A program made the translations under genes and the position numbers. Below are positions 8,156-16,600 of a stretch of DNA of 45,827 nt, one piece after another. The DNA is from Nocardia miyunensis NBRC 108239 (GTDB lineage: Bacteria; Actinomycetota; Actinomycetes; Mycobacteriales; Mycobacteriaceae): contig NZ_BDBQ01000112.1 in the NCBI RefSeq assembly GCF_001613065.1, positions 1 through 45,827 of the forward strand, in the 5' to 3' direction. The notes under the pieces were generated by a model. The model did no database searches, was not told where the DNA came from, and worked only from the letters and a program-made list of their open reading frames with translations. Numbering within the stretch: position 1 is the first letter of the stretch; every line of letters starts with the position of its first letter.

Positions 8156-9499
8156 GTGTCTGAGATTGTGAGCCGCCGCTCCTCCCGCAATGCCAAGCTG
8201 GCCAAGATTCCGCTGGGTATCGCGGGTCGCGCGGCCGTGGGATTCGGTCGCAAGCTCGCCGGGGGCGACAGGCAGGAGATCAATGCGGAGCTGAATCAGA
8301 AGGCCGCCGAACAGCTGTTCTCCGTTCTGGGGGAACTCAAGGGCGGGGCAATGAAATTCGGACAGGCGCTGTCGGTGATGGAGGCCGCGGTGCCGGAGGA
8401 GTTCGGCGAGCACTACCGCGACGCGCTGACCCGGCTACAGGCCGCCGCGCCCCCGATGCCCGCGAATGCCGTGCACCGCATGCTCGATCAGCAGCTCGGC
8501 ACCGCATGGCGGCAGCGCTTCAAGGAGTTCGACGACGTACCGGCCGCCTCGGCGAGTATCGGCCAGGTGCATCGGGCGGTGTGGTCCGACGGCCGGGTCG
8601 TCGCGGTGAAGGTGCAGTATCCCGGCGCGGACGAAGCGCTCCGAGCGGATCTGAAAACCCTCAACCGGATGGCCGGAATGATGGGTTCGGTCATTCCCGG
8701 CGCGGATGTGAAACCGATCCTCGCCGAGATCACCGAGCGCACCGAGGAAGAACTCGACTACCGGCGCGAGGCGGCGAATCAACGTCAGTTCGCCAAGGCC
8801 TTCGACGGCCATCCGCGATTCGCGGTGCCCAAGGTTGTGGCGAGCGCGCCGAAGGTGATCGTCACCGAATGGCTCGATGCCACACCGGTTTCCAAGATCA
8901 TCAAGCGCGGGGCCGAGGACCCCGCGGGCACCGTCGAGCTGCGCAACACCGTGGGCGCGCTGATGGGCGAATTCCACTTCTCCTCCCCCGCGATCGTCGG
9001 TCTGCTGCACGCCGATCCGCATCCGGGCAATTTCATGATGCTGCCGGACGGCCGGTTGTCCGTGATCGACTACGGCGCCTGCGCACCGCTGCCGGACGGA
9101 TTTTCGCCGCTGCTGGGGCAGATGGTCGCCATGGCGGTGGACGATCGATTCGACGAGCTGACCACCCTGATGTACGACAACGGCTGGGTCATCCCGGGCC
9201 GCACGGTCACTCATCAGGAGATCGCGGATTATCTGCGGCCGTTCACCGATCCGATCCGGACCGAGTCCTTCCATTTCACGCGCAAGTGGATGCAGCGCGT
9301 CGCGGGCAAGGCCACCGATATCAACCGGCCGGAGATGAAAACCGGTATGGCACTGCAACTTCCGGCCGAACATCTGATGGTGTTCCGGGTGCTGGCCGGA
9401 TCCATCGGGATCTGCGCACAACTCGACGCCGAGATCCCGTTCATGAAGCTGATGCAGGACTGGGTGCCCGGTTACATCGAACACCGTTCCGCCAGTTGA
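8156..9499 (+). CDS. ABC1/AarF (UbiB/ADCK) atypical kinase
   Basis: 447 aa from GTG (VSEIVSRRSSRNAK); an upstream in-frame extension exists but looks non-coding. The family hallmarks are present in order: the KxGQ motif in GGAMKFGQALSVM, the Ala-rich nucleotide loop PAASASIGQVHRA, the VAVKVQYPG lysine, the Glu-rich ITERTEEELDYRREA, the catalytic-type loop LLHADPHPGNF and the metal-binding IDYGA (DFG position). Bacterial members support quinone or lipid metabolism as ATPases rather than protein kinases. The gene sits next to whiB7 as in mycobacteria (Rv3197), and neighbours suggest a possible link to drug tolerance. The specific substrate is unknown. Confidence 0.93.
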   Translation: MSEIVSRRSSRNAKLAKIPLGIAGRAAVGFGRKLAGGDRQEINAELNQKAAEQLFSVLGELKGGAMKFGQALSVMEAAVPEEFGEHYRDALTRLQAAAPPMPANAVHRMLDQQLGTAWRQRFKEFDDVPAASASIGQVHRAVWSDGRVVAVKVQYPGADEALRADLKTLNRMAGMMGSVIPGADVKPILAEITERTEEELDYRREAANQRQFAKAFDGHPRFAVPKVVASAPKVIVTEWLDATPVSKIIKRGAEDPAGTVELRNTVGALMGEFHFSSPAIVGLLHADPHPGNFMMLPDGRLSVIDYGACAPLPDGFSPLLGQMVAMAVDDRFDELTTLMYDNGWVIPGRTVTHQEIADYLRPFTDPIRTESFHFTRKWMQRVAGKATDINRPEMKTGMALQLPAEHLMVFRVLAGSIGICAQLDAEIPFMKLMQDWVPGYIEHRSAS

Positions 9500-9525
9500 T
9501 AATTCACCCCGCATACAGATAAGGG

Positions 9526-9560
9526 CGAGCCCCGCATCTCCGGTCGAGATGCGGGGCTCG
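9526..9560. terminator. Bidirectional terminator hairpin, 15-bp perfect stem
   Basis: cgagccccgcatctc (9526-9540) is perfectly complementary to 9546-9560 around a 5-nt loop. It sits between the convergent ABC1 kinase and whiB7 genes, 26 bp from each stop. It lacks a T-run, as is common in high-GC actinobacteria. Confidence 0.8.
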
Positions 9561-9586
9561 GTGCCGTCCCCCGTGAGTCGTCCGGC

Positions 9587-9895
9587 TCACGCCAGAGCGA
9601 CCTTGCGCGGGCGGCCACGGGGCCGCTTGCGGGCGATCACAACTCCCTGGTCGAAGATCTCGCCGCCCCAGACGCCCCAGGGCTCAGCACGATCCAGGGC
9701 GGCACTCAGGCAGCCCTTGCGGATCGGGCAGGAAGCGCACAGTGCCTTCGCCTCCTCCAGTTGCGCCGGGCTCTCGGCGAACCACAGGTCGGGGTTGCCG
9801 ACCCGGCAGGGCAGGGTCAGCGAGACTCCCCGGGTCCGGGAAGCCGGGGCCACGGGTGTACGGCATGTCACGCGAAATGCGGTCGCGGTGGACAC
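9587..9895 (-). CDS. whiB7: WhiB7 redox-sensitive transcription factor
   Basis: 102 aa from GTG, preceded by GAAGGAG. The four Fe-S ligands are Cys30, Cys53, Cys56 and Cys62 (ALCASCPIRKGC). EPWGVWGGE (71-79) is the WhiB signature that contacts the primary sigma factor. The C-terminal RGRPRK (93-98) is the AT-hook that distinguishes WhiB7 from other WhiB proteins and binds AT-rich DNA just upstream of -35 boxes. WhiB7 activates intrinsic resistance to ribosome-targeting antibiotics and its own gene. The upstream leader (9896 to about 10442) carries a reading frame, an attenuator-like hairpin and an AT-rich promoter, so induction is probably by relief of attenuation plus autoactivation. Confidence 0.96.
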   Translation of the reverse strand: MSTATAFRVTCRTPVAPASRTRGVSLTLPCRVGNPDLWFAESPAQLEEAKALCASCPIRKGCLSAALDRAEPWGVWGGEIFDQGVVIARKRPRGRPRKVALA

Positions 9896-9981
9896 GTCTT
9901 GCTCCTTCAGCTCGTGCAGCGGTCATATGTTGTGGAAGCAACTGCGTTGTCTTCCGCGAAACCGGGGCCGGTGGCTGAGAG

Positions 9982-10026
9982 CCGGTAAAACAATGGCCAC
10001 GGTTTCGCTTCGCGCGATCCGTGGCC
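9982..10026 (-). terminator. Candidate transcription attenuator in the whiB7 leader
   Basis: On the minus strand GGCCACGG (10026-10019) pairs with CCGTGGCC (10002-9995). An inner TCGC/GCGA stem and a GCGAA loop sit between them, and ATTGTTTTACC follows. Hairpin plus T-rich tail is the form of an intrinsic terminator, unusual in this GC-rich genome. It begins 21 nt after the stop codon of the upstream reading frame and ends about 90 nt before the whiB7 start. A smaller GGGAA/TTCCC hairpin (10048-10036) abuts that stop codon and could be part of the switch. Confidence 0.7.
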
Positions 10027-10047
10027 AGAGGCTGTGGGAAGTTTTCC

Positions 10048-10368
10048 CTACCTGAGTCGACTTCGGTGTCGACTCCTGATCACGGTCGCTGGGTGGGCCT
10101 GGCGGAGGTGGAATGCCTGCAGCAGATATGCCGCCATGGGTGCGGCATCGGCTGCGTCGGCTCCGGCATCGGTGAATGCCGGGCGCCAACCCCGCTCGAG
10201 CTTGTCCGTTTCGATTTCACGCTGCGGCGCTTGCAATTCGGCACCGAAAACGCTTGCAACGGAATGCCCGGTCCCCTGCATGGCGAGGACCCCCCGGGAG
10301 ACGGACGCACCCGGAATCACCGACACGGCAATGCCGTTCGGGGCGATGTCGTTCGCGATTCCGTTCAT
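10048..10368 (-). CDS. Upstream reading frame in the whiB7 leader, probable regulatory peptide
   Basis: 106 aa from ATG, with a very strong ribosome site (GGAGGGAGG at about 10377-10385). It resembles no enzyme family I know. Its second half is alanine-rich (FTDAGADAADAAPMAAYLL). It ends in an Arg-rich run, RSRHRSRLR, written with the rare codons AGG, CGA, CGA, CGA and AGG directly before TAG. whiB7 lies downstream on the same strand with the attenuator hairpin between. This fits published accounts in which whiB7 is controlled by a translated uORF, said in mycobacteria to be alanine-rich (from memory). The peptide may matter mainly through how ribosomes traverse it. A free-standing small protein is also possible. 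Confidence 0.7.
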   Translation of the reverse strand: MNGIANDIAPNGIAVSVIPGASVSRGVLAMQGTGHSVASVFGAELQAPQREIETDKLERGWRPAFTDAGADAADAAPMAAYLLQAFHLRQAHPATVIRSRHRSRLR

Positions 10369-10448
10369 TTCGTCTGCCTCCCTCCATAACTCGTTGTCCG
10401 TCGGATGTACTGTGCGCGCGGGGAGTATCCTCCCGTTGCTCGCAATCC

Positions 10449-10487
10449 ACCCTACGGGCGTCTTACATAGCCGCACAACCCATTTTT
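10449..10487 (-). promoter_or_regulatory. Candidate WhiB7-autoregulated promoter
   Basis: Reading toward whiB7, an A5-T block (complement of 10482-10487) lies 3 bp before TTG-GTT; the likely -35 is TTGTGC (10478-10473). A TAGGGT -10 (10454-10449) follows after 18 bp. WhiB7-dependent promoters carry an AT-rich element immediately upstream of the -35. The promoter lies between the uvrD2 stop (10542) and the uORF start (10368), giving a whiB7 leader of roughly 550 nt. Confidence 0.55.
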
Positions 10488-10541
10488 CACCTGCAGTTTC
10501 AGGGGCTTGCCGCCGCGCGCGGGACGTGGTTTCGTTGGCGG

Positions 10542-12683
10542 TTACCGCGCTGCCATCCGGGAGCGCACGATCGCCAGCAACTCCGGGCCGAACTGATCCC
10601 GGCGCTGCTGTCCCATCCCGGGAACCGAGGCCAGCGCATCGTCCGTTGTCGGCCACTGTTCCGCGATCGCGGTCAGGATGTTGACGCTGAGCACCGCGAA
10701 CGGTTTGATCTCCAACTCCAGCGCCTTGTCCCGCCGCCAGTCCTGCAGCGCGGCCAGCAGCACCGAATCCACCTCGCCGGGACATCCCGCACACCGCCCG
10801 AGCAGGGTGTCGCGGGAGGCGAGCAGGGAACGGCCGCACACGCGGCAGACCGGCAGCCGCTTGGTGCGCTCGGTGCGGCGGGCCACCAGGGAGGCCGGGG
10901 AATCCTCGGGGACCAGGCCGTTGAGGAAGCGGCTGCGGCGGCGCGAGCTGCGTCCGCCCTCATTGCGGGCAAGCGCCCAGGTCAGCCGCAGATGTTCGCG
11001 GGCGCGGGTGACGCCCACGTAGAGCAACCGGCGTTCCTCCTCGAGCGCCGCCTCGTCGGCGACCGCGCCGCCCTCACCCAGGACGTGCGAGATCGGCAGG
11101 GTGCCGTCGGCGAGGCCGACCAGGAAGACCGCATCCCATTCCAGCCCCTTGGCCGCGTGCAGCGAGGCCAGGGTGACGCCCTGCACCGTGGGTGGATGGC
11201 GGGCCTCGGCGCGGGCGGCGAGTTCACGCAGCAGACCCGGCAGGCCCAGTTCCGGATCGGCCTCGGTGAGTTCCTCGGTGAGGCGGACCAGCGCGTTCAA
11301 CGAGGCCCAGCGTTCGCGGGCCTGCGCACCGCTGGGTTCGATAGCGGTCAGGCCCAGCCGGGACAGCGCCGCGCGCACCAGCGTGATCAGCTCCGGGCCG
11401 CGAGCGTCGGGGAGATCGTCGCGAGATGCGTTCTGGCGCAACGCCTGTACCGCCTGGCGGACCTCCGCGCGTTGGAAGAAACCCTCACCCCCGCGCACCT
11501 GATACGGAATGCCCGCCTCGGTCAGCGCCTGCTCGTATGCCTCGGACTGGGCGTTGATCCGGTACAGCACGGCGATCTCCGCGGCCGCGACGCCCTTGCC
11601 CAGCAGCCGGGCGATGGCCTTGGCGACGCCGACCGCCTCCGCGGGCTCGTGCTCGTATTCGCCGAAGGTCGGTTCCGGGCCGTCGGCTCGCTGGCCGATC
11701 AGTTGCAGGCGGGTGCCCGCGATCCGGCCGTGGGCCGCACCGATCACCCGGTTCGCCAGCGCCACCACCTGCGGGGTCGATCGGTAGTCGCGTTCGAGGC
11801 GGACCACCGTCGCGTCCGGGAAGCGGCGGGAGAAATCCAGCAGATAGCTCGGGCTCGCGCCGGTGAAGGAATAGATGGTCTGATTCGCGTCGCCGACGAC
11901 GGTCAGATCGTCGCGGCCACCCAGCCAGGCGTCCAGCACGCGCTGCTGCAACGGCGTGACGTCCTGATATTCGTCGACGACGAAACACCGGTAGCGACCG
12001 CGGAACTCCTCGGCGACAGCCGCGTAGTCCTCGAGTGCGGCCGCGGTGTGCAGCAGCAGATCGTCGAAGTCCAGCAGCATGCCCTCGGGCGTGGTCTTGA
12101 GCGATTCGTAGCCGGTGTAGACCTCCGCGACCCGCTGCGGATCGTACGGCGTCTCCCGGCGATGCCGGGCCGCGGCCGCGGCGTAATCCTCGGGAGCGAT
12201 CAAAGATGCTTTGGCCCACTCGATTTCGCCGAGCAGATCGCGCACGCTCTCGGTCGCGGTGGACAGTCCGACCCGGTTCGCGGCCTGCGCGACGATCGGG
12301 AATTTGCCGTCCACCAGACGCCACGGCACCTCGCCGACCACCTGCGGCCAGAAGTACCGCAGCTGACGCAGGGCCGCGGCGTGAAAAGTGCGGGCCTGCA
12401 CCGTATTCGCCGCGCCGCCCAGGCCCAGCGCGCGCAACCGCCCGCGCAGTTCACCGGCCGCACGCGCGGTGAACGTGACGGCCAGCACCTGATCGGCCCG
12501 CACGTGACCGGCCGAGACGAGATGCGCGATGCGATGGGTGATCGTGCGGGTCTTACCGGTGCCCGCGCCCGCCAGCACACACACCGGGCCGCGCGGCGCC
12601 CGGACGGCCGCCGCCTGCTCGGGGTCGAGTCCGTCGAGCGGGCGGCCGGGCGAAGTGGGCGGAGCGGACACGCGCTCCATCAT
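10542..12683 (-). CDS. uvrD2: UvrD2-type superfamily 1 DNA helicase with HRDC domain
   Basis: 713 aa from ATG; an upstream GTG at 12785 and GTG at 12671 are alternatives. The SF1A motifs are intact: LAGAGTGKTRTITHRI (Walker A), CFVVDEYQDVTPLQQ (DExQ, motif II), VVGDANQTIYSFTGA (motif III), LASLHAAKGLEWDAVF (motif V) and LLYVGVTRAREHLRLTW (motif VI). A tetracysteine zinc module follows (CRVCG and CAGCPG). The end is an HRDC domain (DALASVPGMGQQRRDQFG), the hallmark of actinobacterial UvrD2. It unwinds 3'-to-5' in DNA repair; the M. tuberculosis homologue is reported essential. The neighbourhood, with whiB7 next, matches mycobacteria. Confidence 0.95.
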   Translation of the reverse strand: MMERVSAPPTSPGRPLDGLDPEQAAAVRAPRGPVCVLAGAGTGKTRTITHRIAHLVSAGHVRADQVLAVTFTARAAGELRGRLRALGLGGAANTVQARTFHAAALRQLRYFWPQVVGEVPWRLVDGKFPIVAQAANRVGLSTATESVRDLLGEIEWAKASLIAPEDYAAAAARHRRETPYDPQRVAEVYTGYESLKTTPEGMLLDFDDLLLHTAAALEDYAAVAEEFRGRYRCFVVDEYQDVTPLQQRVLDAWLGGRDDLTVVGDANQTIYSFTGASPSYLLDFSRRFPDATVVRLERDYRSTPQVVALANRVIGAAHGRIAGTRLQLIGQRADGPEPTFGEYEHEPAEAVGVAKAIARLLGKGVAAAEIAVLYRINAQSEAYEQALTEAGIPYQVRGGEGFFQRAEVRQAVQALRQNASRDDLPDARGPELITLVRAALSRLGLTAIEPSGAQARERWASLNALVRLTEELTEADPELGLPGLLRELAARAEARHPPTVQGVTLASLHAAKGLEWDAVFLVGLADGTLPISHVLGEGGAVADEAALEEERRLLYVGVTRAREHLRLTWALARNEGGRSSRRRSRFLNGLVPEDSPASLVARRTERTKRLPVCRVCGRSLLASRDTLLGRCAGCPGEVDSVLLAALQDWRRDKALELEIKPFAVLSVNILTAIAEQWPTTDDALASVPGMGQQRRDQFGPELLAIVRSRMAAR

Positions 12684-12918
12684 GACAGCGCGGTCCGACA
12701 GATTCCGCCGGGCACCGCTCGTGCGGGGGCCGAAAATGTTCTGGCATGCCGATTTCGCTGGTGGCACACTACATTCATCGCGCACGCGACCGTCAGCCGG
12801 GCGTGCGCTACAGTGACGAGCCGATGTGGGCTCGAGAGTACAGAGGGGGGTGTCCTGCGGTGGTATCGACGACGGTGCGTCACCTTCCCCTCGCGAACAG
12901 CACCAAGGCGGTCGACCG

Positions 12919-13941
12919 GTGAGTTATCCCCCGCAGCCACCTCAGCCGGGCCAACCGGACGACGAGGCGGCCAAGCCCACGATCCACTACTCGGGTCCGC
13001 CGAATCAGGCGCCGGGCCAGCCCGCACCGGGTGCCGCGTACCCGCCTCCCGGACAGTCCTCGCCGCACAACCCGACCCAGCCGATCTACCCGCCCGCCGG
13101 AGGGTCCGCGGCGGACAACCCGACCCAGCAACTCGGCCAATCCTCACCGGGTATTCCGTATCCGCCCGGTCAGGCCACTCCGATGTACTCGGGCCAGCAG
13201 CAGCCGTACACCGCACCGCCGCAGCCCTACACCCCCGCACAGCCGTACACCGGACCGGCTCAGCCCTATGCGGGTGATCAGGGTTATCCACAGGGTCAGT
13301 ACCCCTCCGGCCCGGCGTATCCGCAGCAGTACTCCGCCGAACAGCAGTACCCGCCGACCCAGGGCTATCCGCCCGGTCAGGTCCCTCCCGGGCAGATTCC
13401 GCCCTACGGAACCGGCGGGGCGAGCGGTTCCGGCGGCGGGGGCACCAATATTCCGCTGGTCATCGCCGCGATCGTGGTGGCCCTGATCATCGTCGGCGTC
13501 GGCGGATACTTCCTGCTGCGCCCGCATCACAGCGACGACAACGTCGCGACCGGGACCTCCACCACGACGTCGGAGTCGTCGGAGACCGAGACCACCACGA
13601 CCGAACCCGAGACGACCACCACCACCGAGGCCGCGCCCGCCGACGAGTGGATCGCCGCAACCTACAACTCCGACACCCATCAGGTCTCGTGGGCCAAGAG
13701 TTCGACCGGCTCCGACGATGCCAGCTCCCGCGCACAATCCCAGTGCGGCAACAACTGTCAGCCCGCCACCTGGGCGAAGAACGGCTGCGTCGCGATCGCC
13801 GTCGGCGAGCGCGACGGCTGGGCCGGATCCTGGGGCTCCACCGCGTCGGAGGCCGAATCCAAGGCCATCTCCTCGGCGCAGACGAACTTCAAGGTGACCG
13901 GACCGTTCCACACCTGGTCCAAGTGCGCCACCGACAGCTGA
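12919..13941 (+). CDS. Pro/Gln/Tyr-rich single-pass membrane protein with DUF4189 domain
   Basis: 340 aa from GTG (VSYPPQPPQPGQPDDE). Residues 1-170 are a Pro-Gln-Tyr-Gly repeat-like cytoplasmic tail. A transmembrane helix follows (PLVIAAIVVALIIVGVGGYF), then a Thr/Glu/Ser linker. The C-terminal extracytoplasmic DUF4189 domain begins at DEWIAATYNSDTHQVSW and has paired cysteines (QCGNNCQPA and NGCVAIAVG) likely to form disulfides. DUF4189 proteins are of unknown function, often secreted in actinobacteria. The gene stands between the divergent uvrD2 and mycoredoxin genes. The Pro-rich tail could bind envelope or division proteins, but there is no direct evidence. Confidence 0.83.
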   Translation: MSYPPQPPQPGQPDDEAAKPTIHYSGPPNQAPGQPAPGAAYPPPGQSSPHNPTQPIYPPAGGSAADNPTQQLGQSSPGIPYPPGQATPMYSGQQQPYTAPPQPYTPAQPYTGPAQPYAGDQGYPQGQYPSGPAYPQQYSAEQQYPPTQGYPPGQVPPGQIPPYGTGGASGSGGGGTNIPLVIAAIVVALIIVGVGGYFLLRPHHSDDNVATGTSTTTSESSETETTTTEPETTTTTEAAPADEWIAATYNSDTHQVSWAKSSTGSDDASSRAQSQCGNNCQPATWAKNGCVAIAVGERDGWAGSWGSTASEAESKAISSAQTNFKVTGPFHTWSKCATDS

Positions 13942-14052
13942 CCGGGCGGCTACCGATCGCGTAGCCGCCGCGGGCCCCGGGCGAATTCGGCGGCCCACCT
14001 CGGTCACAACCCCGCCGGGAACACGGCCGACCCGCACGATGTTGAATGAGCC

Positions 14053-14304
14053 GTGACTGCAACTGACCTGACCATGTACTCCACGACCTGGTGTGGCTAC
14101 TGCCGCCGCCTCGAGAAGCAACTCGACGAGGCAGGTATCACCTACACCAAGGTCGATATCGAACAGGATCCCGCGGCGGCCGAATTCGTCGGCAGCGTCA
14201 ACGGCGGCAACCACGTCGTGCCGACCATCAAGTACAGCGACGGATCCACCGCCACCAACCCCAGCCTGGTCCAGGTCAAGCAGGCCCTGGCTGCCATCGC
14301 CTGA
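14053..14304 (+). CDS. mrx1: Mycoredoxin (glutaredoxin fold)
   Basis: 83 aa from GTG. The active site WCGYC (residues 14-18) lies near the N-terminus, followed by the cis-Pro region HVVPTIKY and DGSTATNPS, which matches mycoredoxin-1. It reduces mycothiol mixed disulfides on proteins using mycothiol, which actinobacteria use in place of glutathione. Its position between uvrD2 and nudC is the same as in mycobacteria (Rv3198A). No ribosome site stands out. Confidence 0.92.
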   Translation: MTATDLTMYSTTWCGYCRRLEKQLDEAGITYTKVDIEQDPAAAEFVGSVNGGNHVVPTIKYSDGSTATNPSLVQVKQALAAIA

Positions 14305-14315
14305 TCAGTTCGCGA

Positions 14316-14340
14316 GACCGGCCGATCCGATCGGCCGGTC
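14316..14340. terminator. Hairpin terminator between mrx1 and nudC
   Basis: gaccggccgat (14316-14326) and atcggccggtc (14330-14340) form a perfect 11-bp stem with a 3-nt loop between convergent genes. It lacks a T-run and is likely bidirectional. Confidence 0.65.
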
Positions 14341-14401
14341 CGGATTCACCAAACGTCGACGCCAGGCCTCGGTTCGCGGCCGGAGCGAAGCGGAGGCAAA
14401 T

Positions 14402-15325
14402 TTACGCTGCCCAGGATTCGACGATGCTGCGAGCGATGGAGATCGAACCGGGCAGCAGCAGGCGATGCTCGTCCGCACCGGCGGTCGTCGTCCCGGTCAC
14501 CGAACCCCACGCGCCCGCGGCCAGTGCGGTGCGCACCTCGTCGCGGGTGAACCAGTGCGCCTCGGTGATCTCGCCGTCGGAGAAGACCAACGGCTGGTCG
14601 GGATCGGCCAGTGCGGCGAAACCCAGCATCAGCGAACGCGGCAGCGGCCACGGCTGACTGCCCAGATAGCGGATGTCGCGGACGTCGAGGCCGACCTCCT
14701 CGCGGATCTCCCGCTGCACACACCGTTCCAGTGACTCCCCCGCCTCCACGAAACCCGCCAGGATCGAGAACATCCGCTCCGGCCAGGTGTGCTGACGGGC
14801 CAGCAGAACTCGGTCGCCGCCGTCGTGGACGAGGCAGATCACAGCCGGATCGATGCGCGGGAACTCCTCGTGCCCGGCCTCGTCGAGACGCGACCAGCCA
14901 CCCTTGACCGGTGTGGTCGCGGTGCCGTCGACGGCGCTGAACCGGGCTCGATCGTGCCAATTCAACAGTGCCAGTGCACTTGTCAGCACACCGAGGGTGG
15001 CGTCGTCCAGTTCCACCGGGCCCATGCCGACCGCGCGCAGATCCATCAGCTGCCCGTCGATGGTGTTGTCGCGCACCGCCCAGATGTGGCCGCCGTCGTC
15101 ACCGAGGAACACCGCCTCCGGAACCGGCTCGGCCGCCAGCGAAGTCGCCGATTCCAGCAGCACCGTCGCCCCGTCGATACGAACCTGACCGCGCCGGTTC
15201 ATCCGCAACAGCCGCGCGGTGGCCCAGCCCTGTTTCAACGCCTGTTCGTCCGAACGCAACTCCTCGGCGCGATCGAGTCCGGAACGGGACAGCAGAGGAA
15301 CTTCATTCAATTCGAAACCAGCCAC
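14402..15325 (-). CDS. nudC: NudC-type NAD(H) diphosphatase (Nudix)
   Basis: 307 aa. The Nudix box (residues 191-213) is complete, from GFVEAGE through REIREEVGL. It is followed by SQPWPLPRS, the variant of SQPWPFPxS that marks NAD(H) pyrophosphatases. NudC cleaves NAD(H) to NMN(H) plus AMP and removes NAD caps from RNA. The four-cysteine zinc ribbon found before the Nudix domain in E. coli NudC is absent: the only cysteines are in AVICLVHDG and LERCVQ. The position matches mycobacterial nudC (Rv3199c). Confidence 0.92.
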   Translation of the reverse strand: MAGFELNEVPLLSRSGLDRAEELRSDEQALKQGWATARLLRMNRRGQVRIDGATVLLESATSLAAEPVPEAVFLGDDGGHIWAVRDNTIDGQLMDLRAVGMGPVELDDATLGVLTSALALLNWHDRARFSAVDGTATTPVKGGWSRLDEAGHEEFPRIDPAVICLVHDGGDRVLLARQHTWPERMFSILAGFVEAGESLERCVQREIREEVGLDVRDIRYLGSQPWPLPRSLMLGFAALADPDQPLVFSDGEITEAHWFTRDEVRTALAAGAWGSVTGTTTAGADEHRLLLPGSISIARSIVESWAA

Positions 15326-15441
15326 CCGTCGAGCCTATCCGCCGCACACGACGAGCCTCGAGAGGGCAGCGAACACCTCGGCATACATCCCGCGTACACC
15401 GCGCGCGAACGAGCCGGGCGCGGCCGCGGAGACCGGGCCGC

Positions 15442-16503
15442 CTACTTGTGCGCGCGGTGGATGTACAGGATTTTGTCGCCGGCCTCCAGCGCGTCCACCT
15501 CGGGCTCGTCGGCGCGAATGAGGCGGTCCTCGCGCACCACGCCGAGTACGGTGTCGCGCAGGTGGCGCGGTGAACCGCCGATCTCGTCGGTCTCGACCTC
15601 GCGTTCGGCGACCGCGAAACCGATCTCCGGGGTGAGCAGATCCTCGATCATGTCGACCACGCTCGGGGTCATGGTGGCGACGCCGAGGAGGCGGCCGGCC
15701 GTCTCCGAGGAGACCACGACCGAATCCGCGCCGGACTGACGCAGCAGATGCGCGTTCTCCGACTCGCGGATCGACGCGACGATCTTGGCCGTCTTGTTCA
15801 GCTCGCGCGCGGTGAGCGTGACCAGAACCGCGGTGTCGTCGCGATTGGCGGCGACCACCACCGAGTCCGCGTGCTGAACTCCGGCCAGCCGCAACACATC
15901 CGAGCGGGTGGCCGAGCCGGTCACCGTCACCAGGCCCGCGTTCGAGGCGGCCTCGAGCGCCGCCGGATCGACGTCGACGACCACGATCTGCGCGGCGGGT
16001 ACGCCGTCGCCGAGAATCGCGTCCACCGCGGTGCGGCCCTTGGTCCCGTATCCGACGACCACGGTGTGATTGCGCACCCTGTGCCTCCATCGCTGAATCT
16101 TGAACGCCTGCCGGGATCGATCGGTCAGAACCTGCAGGGTGGTGCCGACCAGCACGATCAGGAAGAGGATGCGCAGCGGCGTGATGACTATCGTATTGAT
16201 CAACCGCGCGTGCGCGGTATAGGGCGTGATGTCGCCGTAGCCCGTGGTCGACAGCGAGACCGTCGAGTAGTACGCCGCGTCCAGCAGGGACAGCTCGGTG
16301 CCGCGGTTGTCGTGATAACCGTCGCGGTCGATGTACACCACCGCGGTCGCGAGCACCAGCAGCCCGAGTGCCAGCAGTACCCGGCGCACCAGCGCGGACC
16401 AGGGACTGGACTGCAGTTCCGGGATGCGCAGGATGCCGACGAGTTTGTAGTCGGGTCTGTCGTTGAGCCGCGGTACCCCGGGCGAGGGCTGCTCACCGAA
16501 CAT
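15442..16503 (-). CDS. Two-helix potassium channel with RCK (TrkA) domains
   Basis: 353 aa from ATG; GTG at 16512 is an alternative. Two membrane helices (ALVRRVLLALGLLVLATAVV and a second near LRILFLIVLVGTTLQVL) flank the pore loop STVSLSTTGYGDITPY with the K+ filter TTGYGD. A RCK_N Rossmann domain (TVVVGYGTKGRTAVDAIL, ending in IVVVDVDP) and a RCK_C domain follow. This is the MthK/Rv3200c type, presumably a ligand-gated K+ channel in the membrane. It lies 116 bp upstream of nudC on the same strand, so co-transcription is possible. Confidence 0.93.
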   Translation of the reverse strand: MFGEQPSPGVPRLNDRPDYKLVGILRIPELQSSPWSALVRRVLLALGLLVLATAVVYIDRDGYHDNRGTELSLLDAAYYSTVSLSTTGYGDITPYTAHARLINTIVITPLRILFLIVLVGTTLQVLTDRSRQAFKIQRWRHRVRNHTVVVGYGTKGRTAVDAILGDGVPAAQIVVVDVDPAALEAASNAGLVTVTGSATRSDVLRLAGVQHADSVVVAANRDDTAVLVTLTARELNKTAKIVASIRESENAHLLRQSGADSVVVSSETAGRLLGVATMTPSVVDMIEDLLTPEIGFAVAEREVETDEIGGSPRHLRDTVLGVVREDRLIRADEPEVDALEAGDKILYIHRAHK

Positions 16504-16600
16504 CGAACTCACCGTTCCCTCGCGTGCGCCACACGCACCGCAGCGTACCGTCCGAAGACCCACTCGACGGGATCGGCGCACGGATGAAAGGCTGGTCGGC

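Noticed and set aside
10176..13277. 1033-codon open frame on the plus strand
   Set aside because: It runs opposite uvrD2 and the whiB7 leader, has no recognisable domain, and is explained by high GC.
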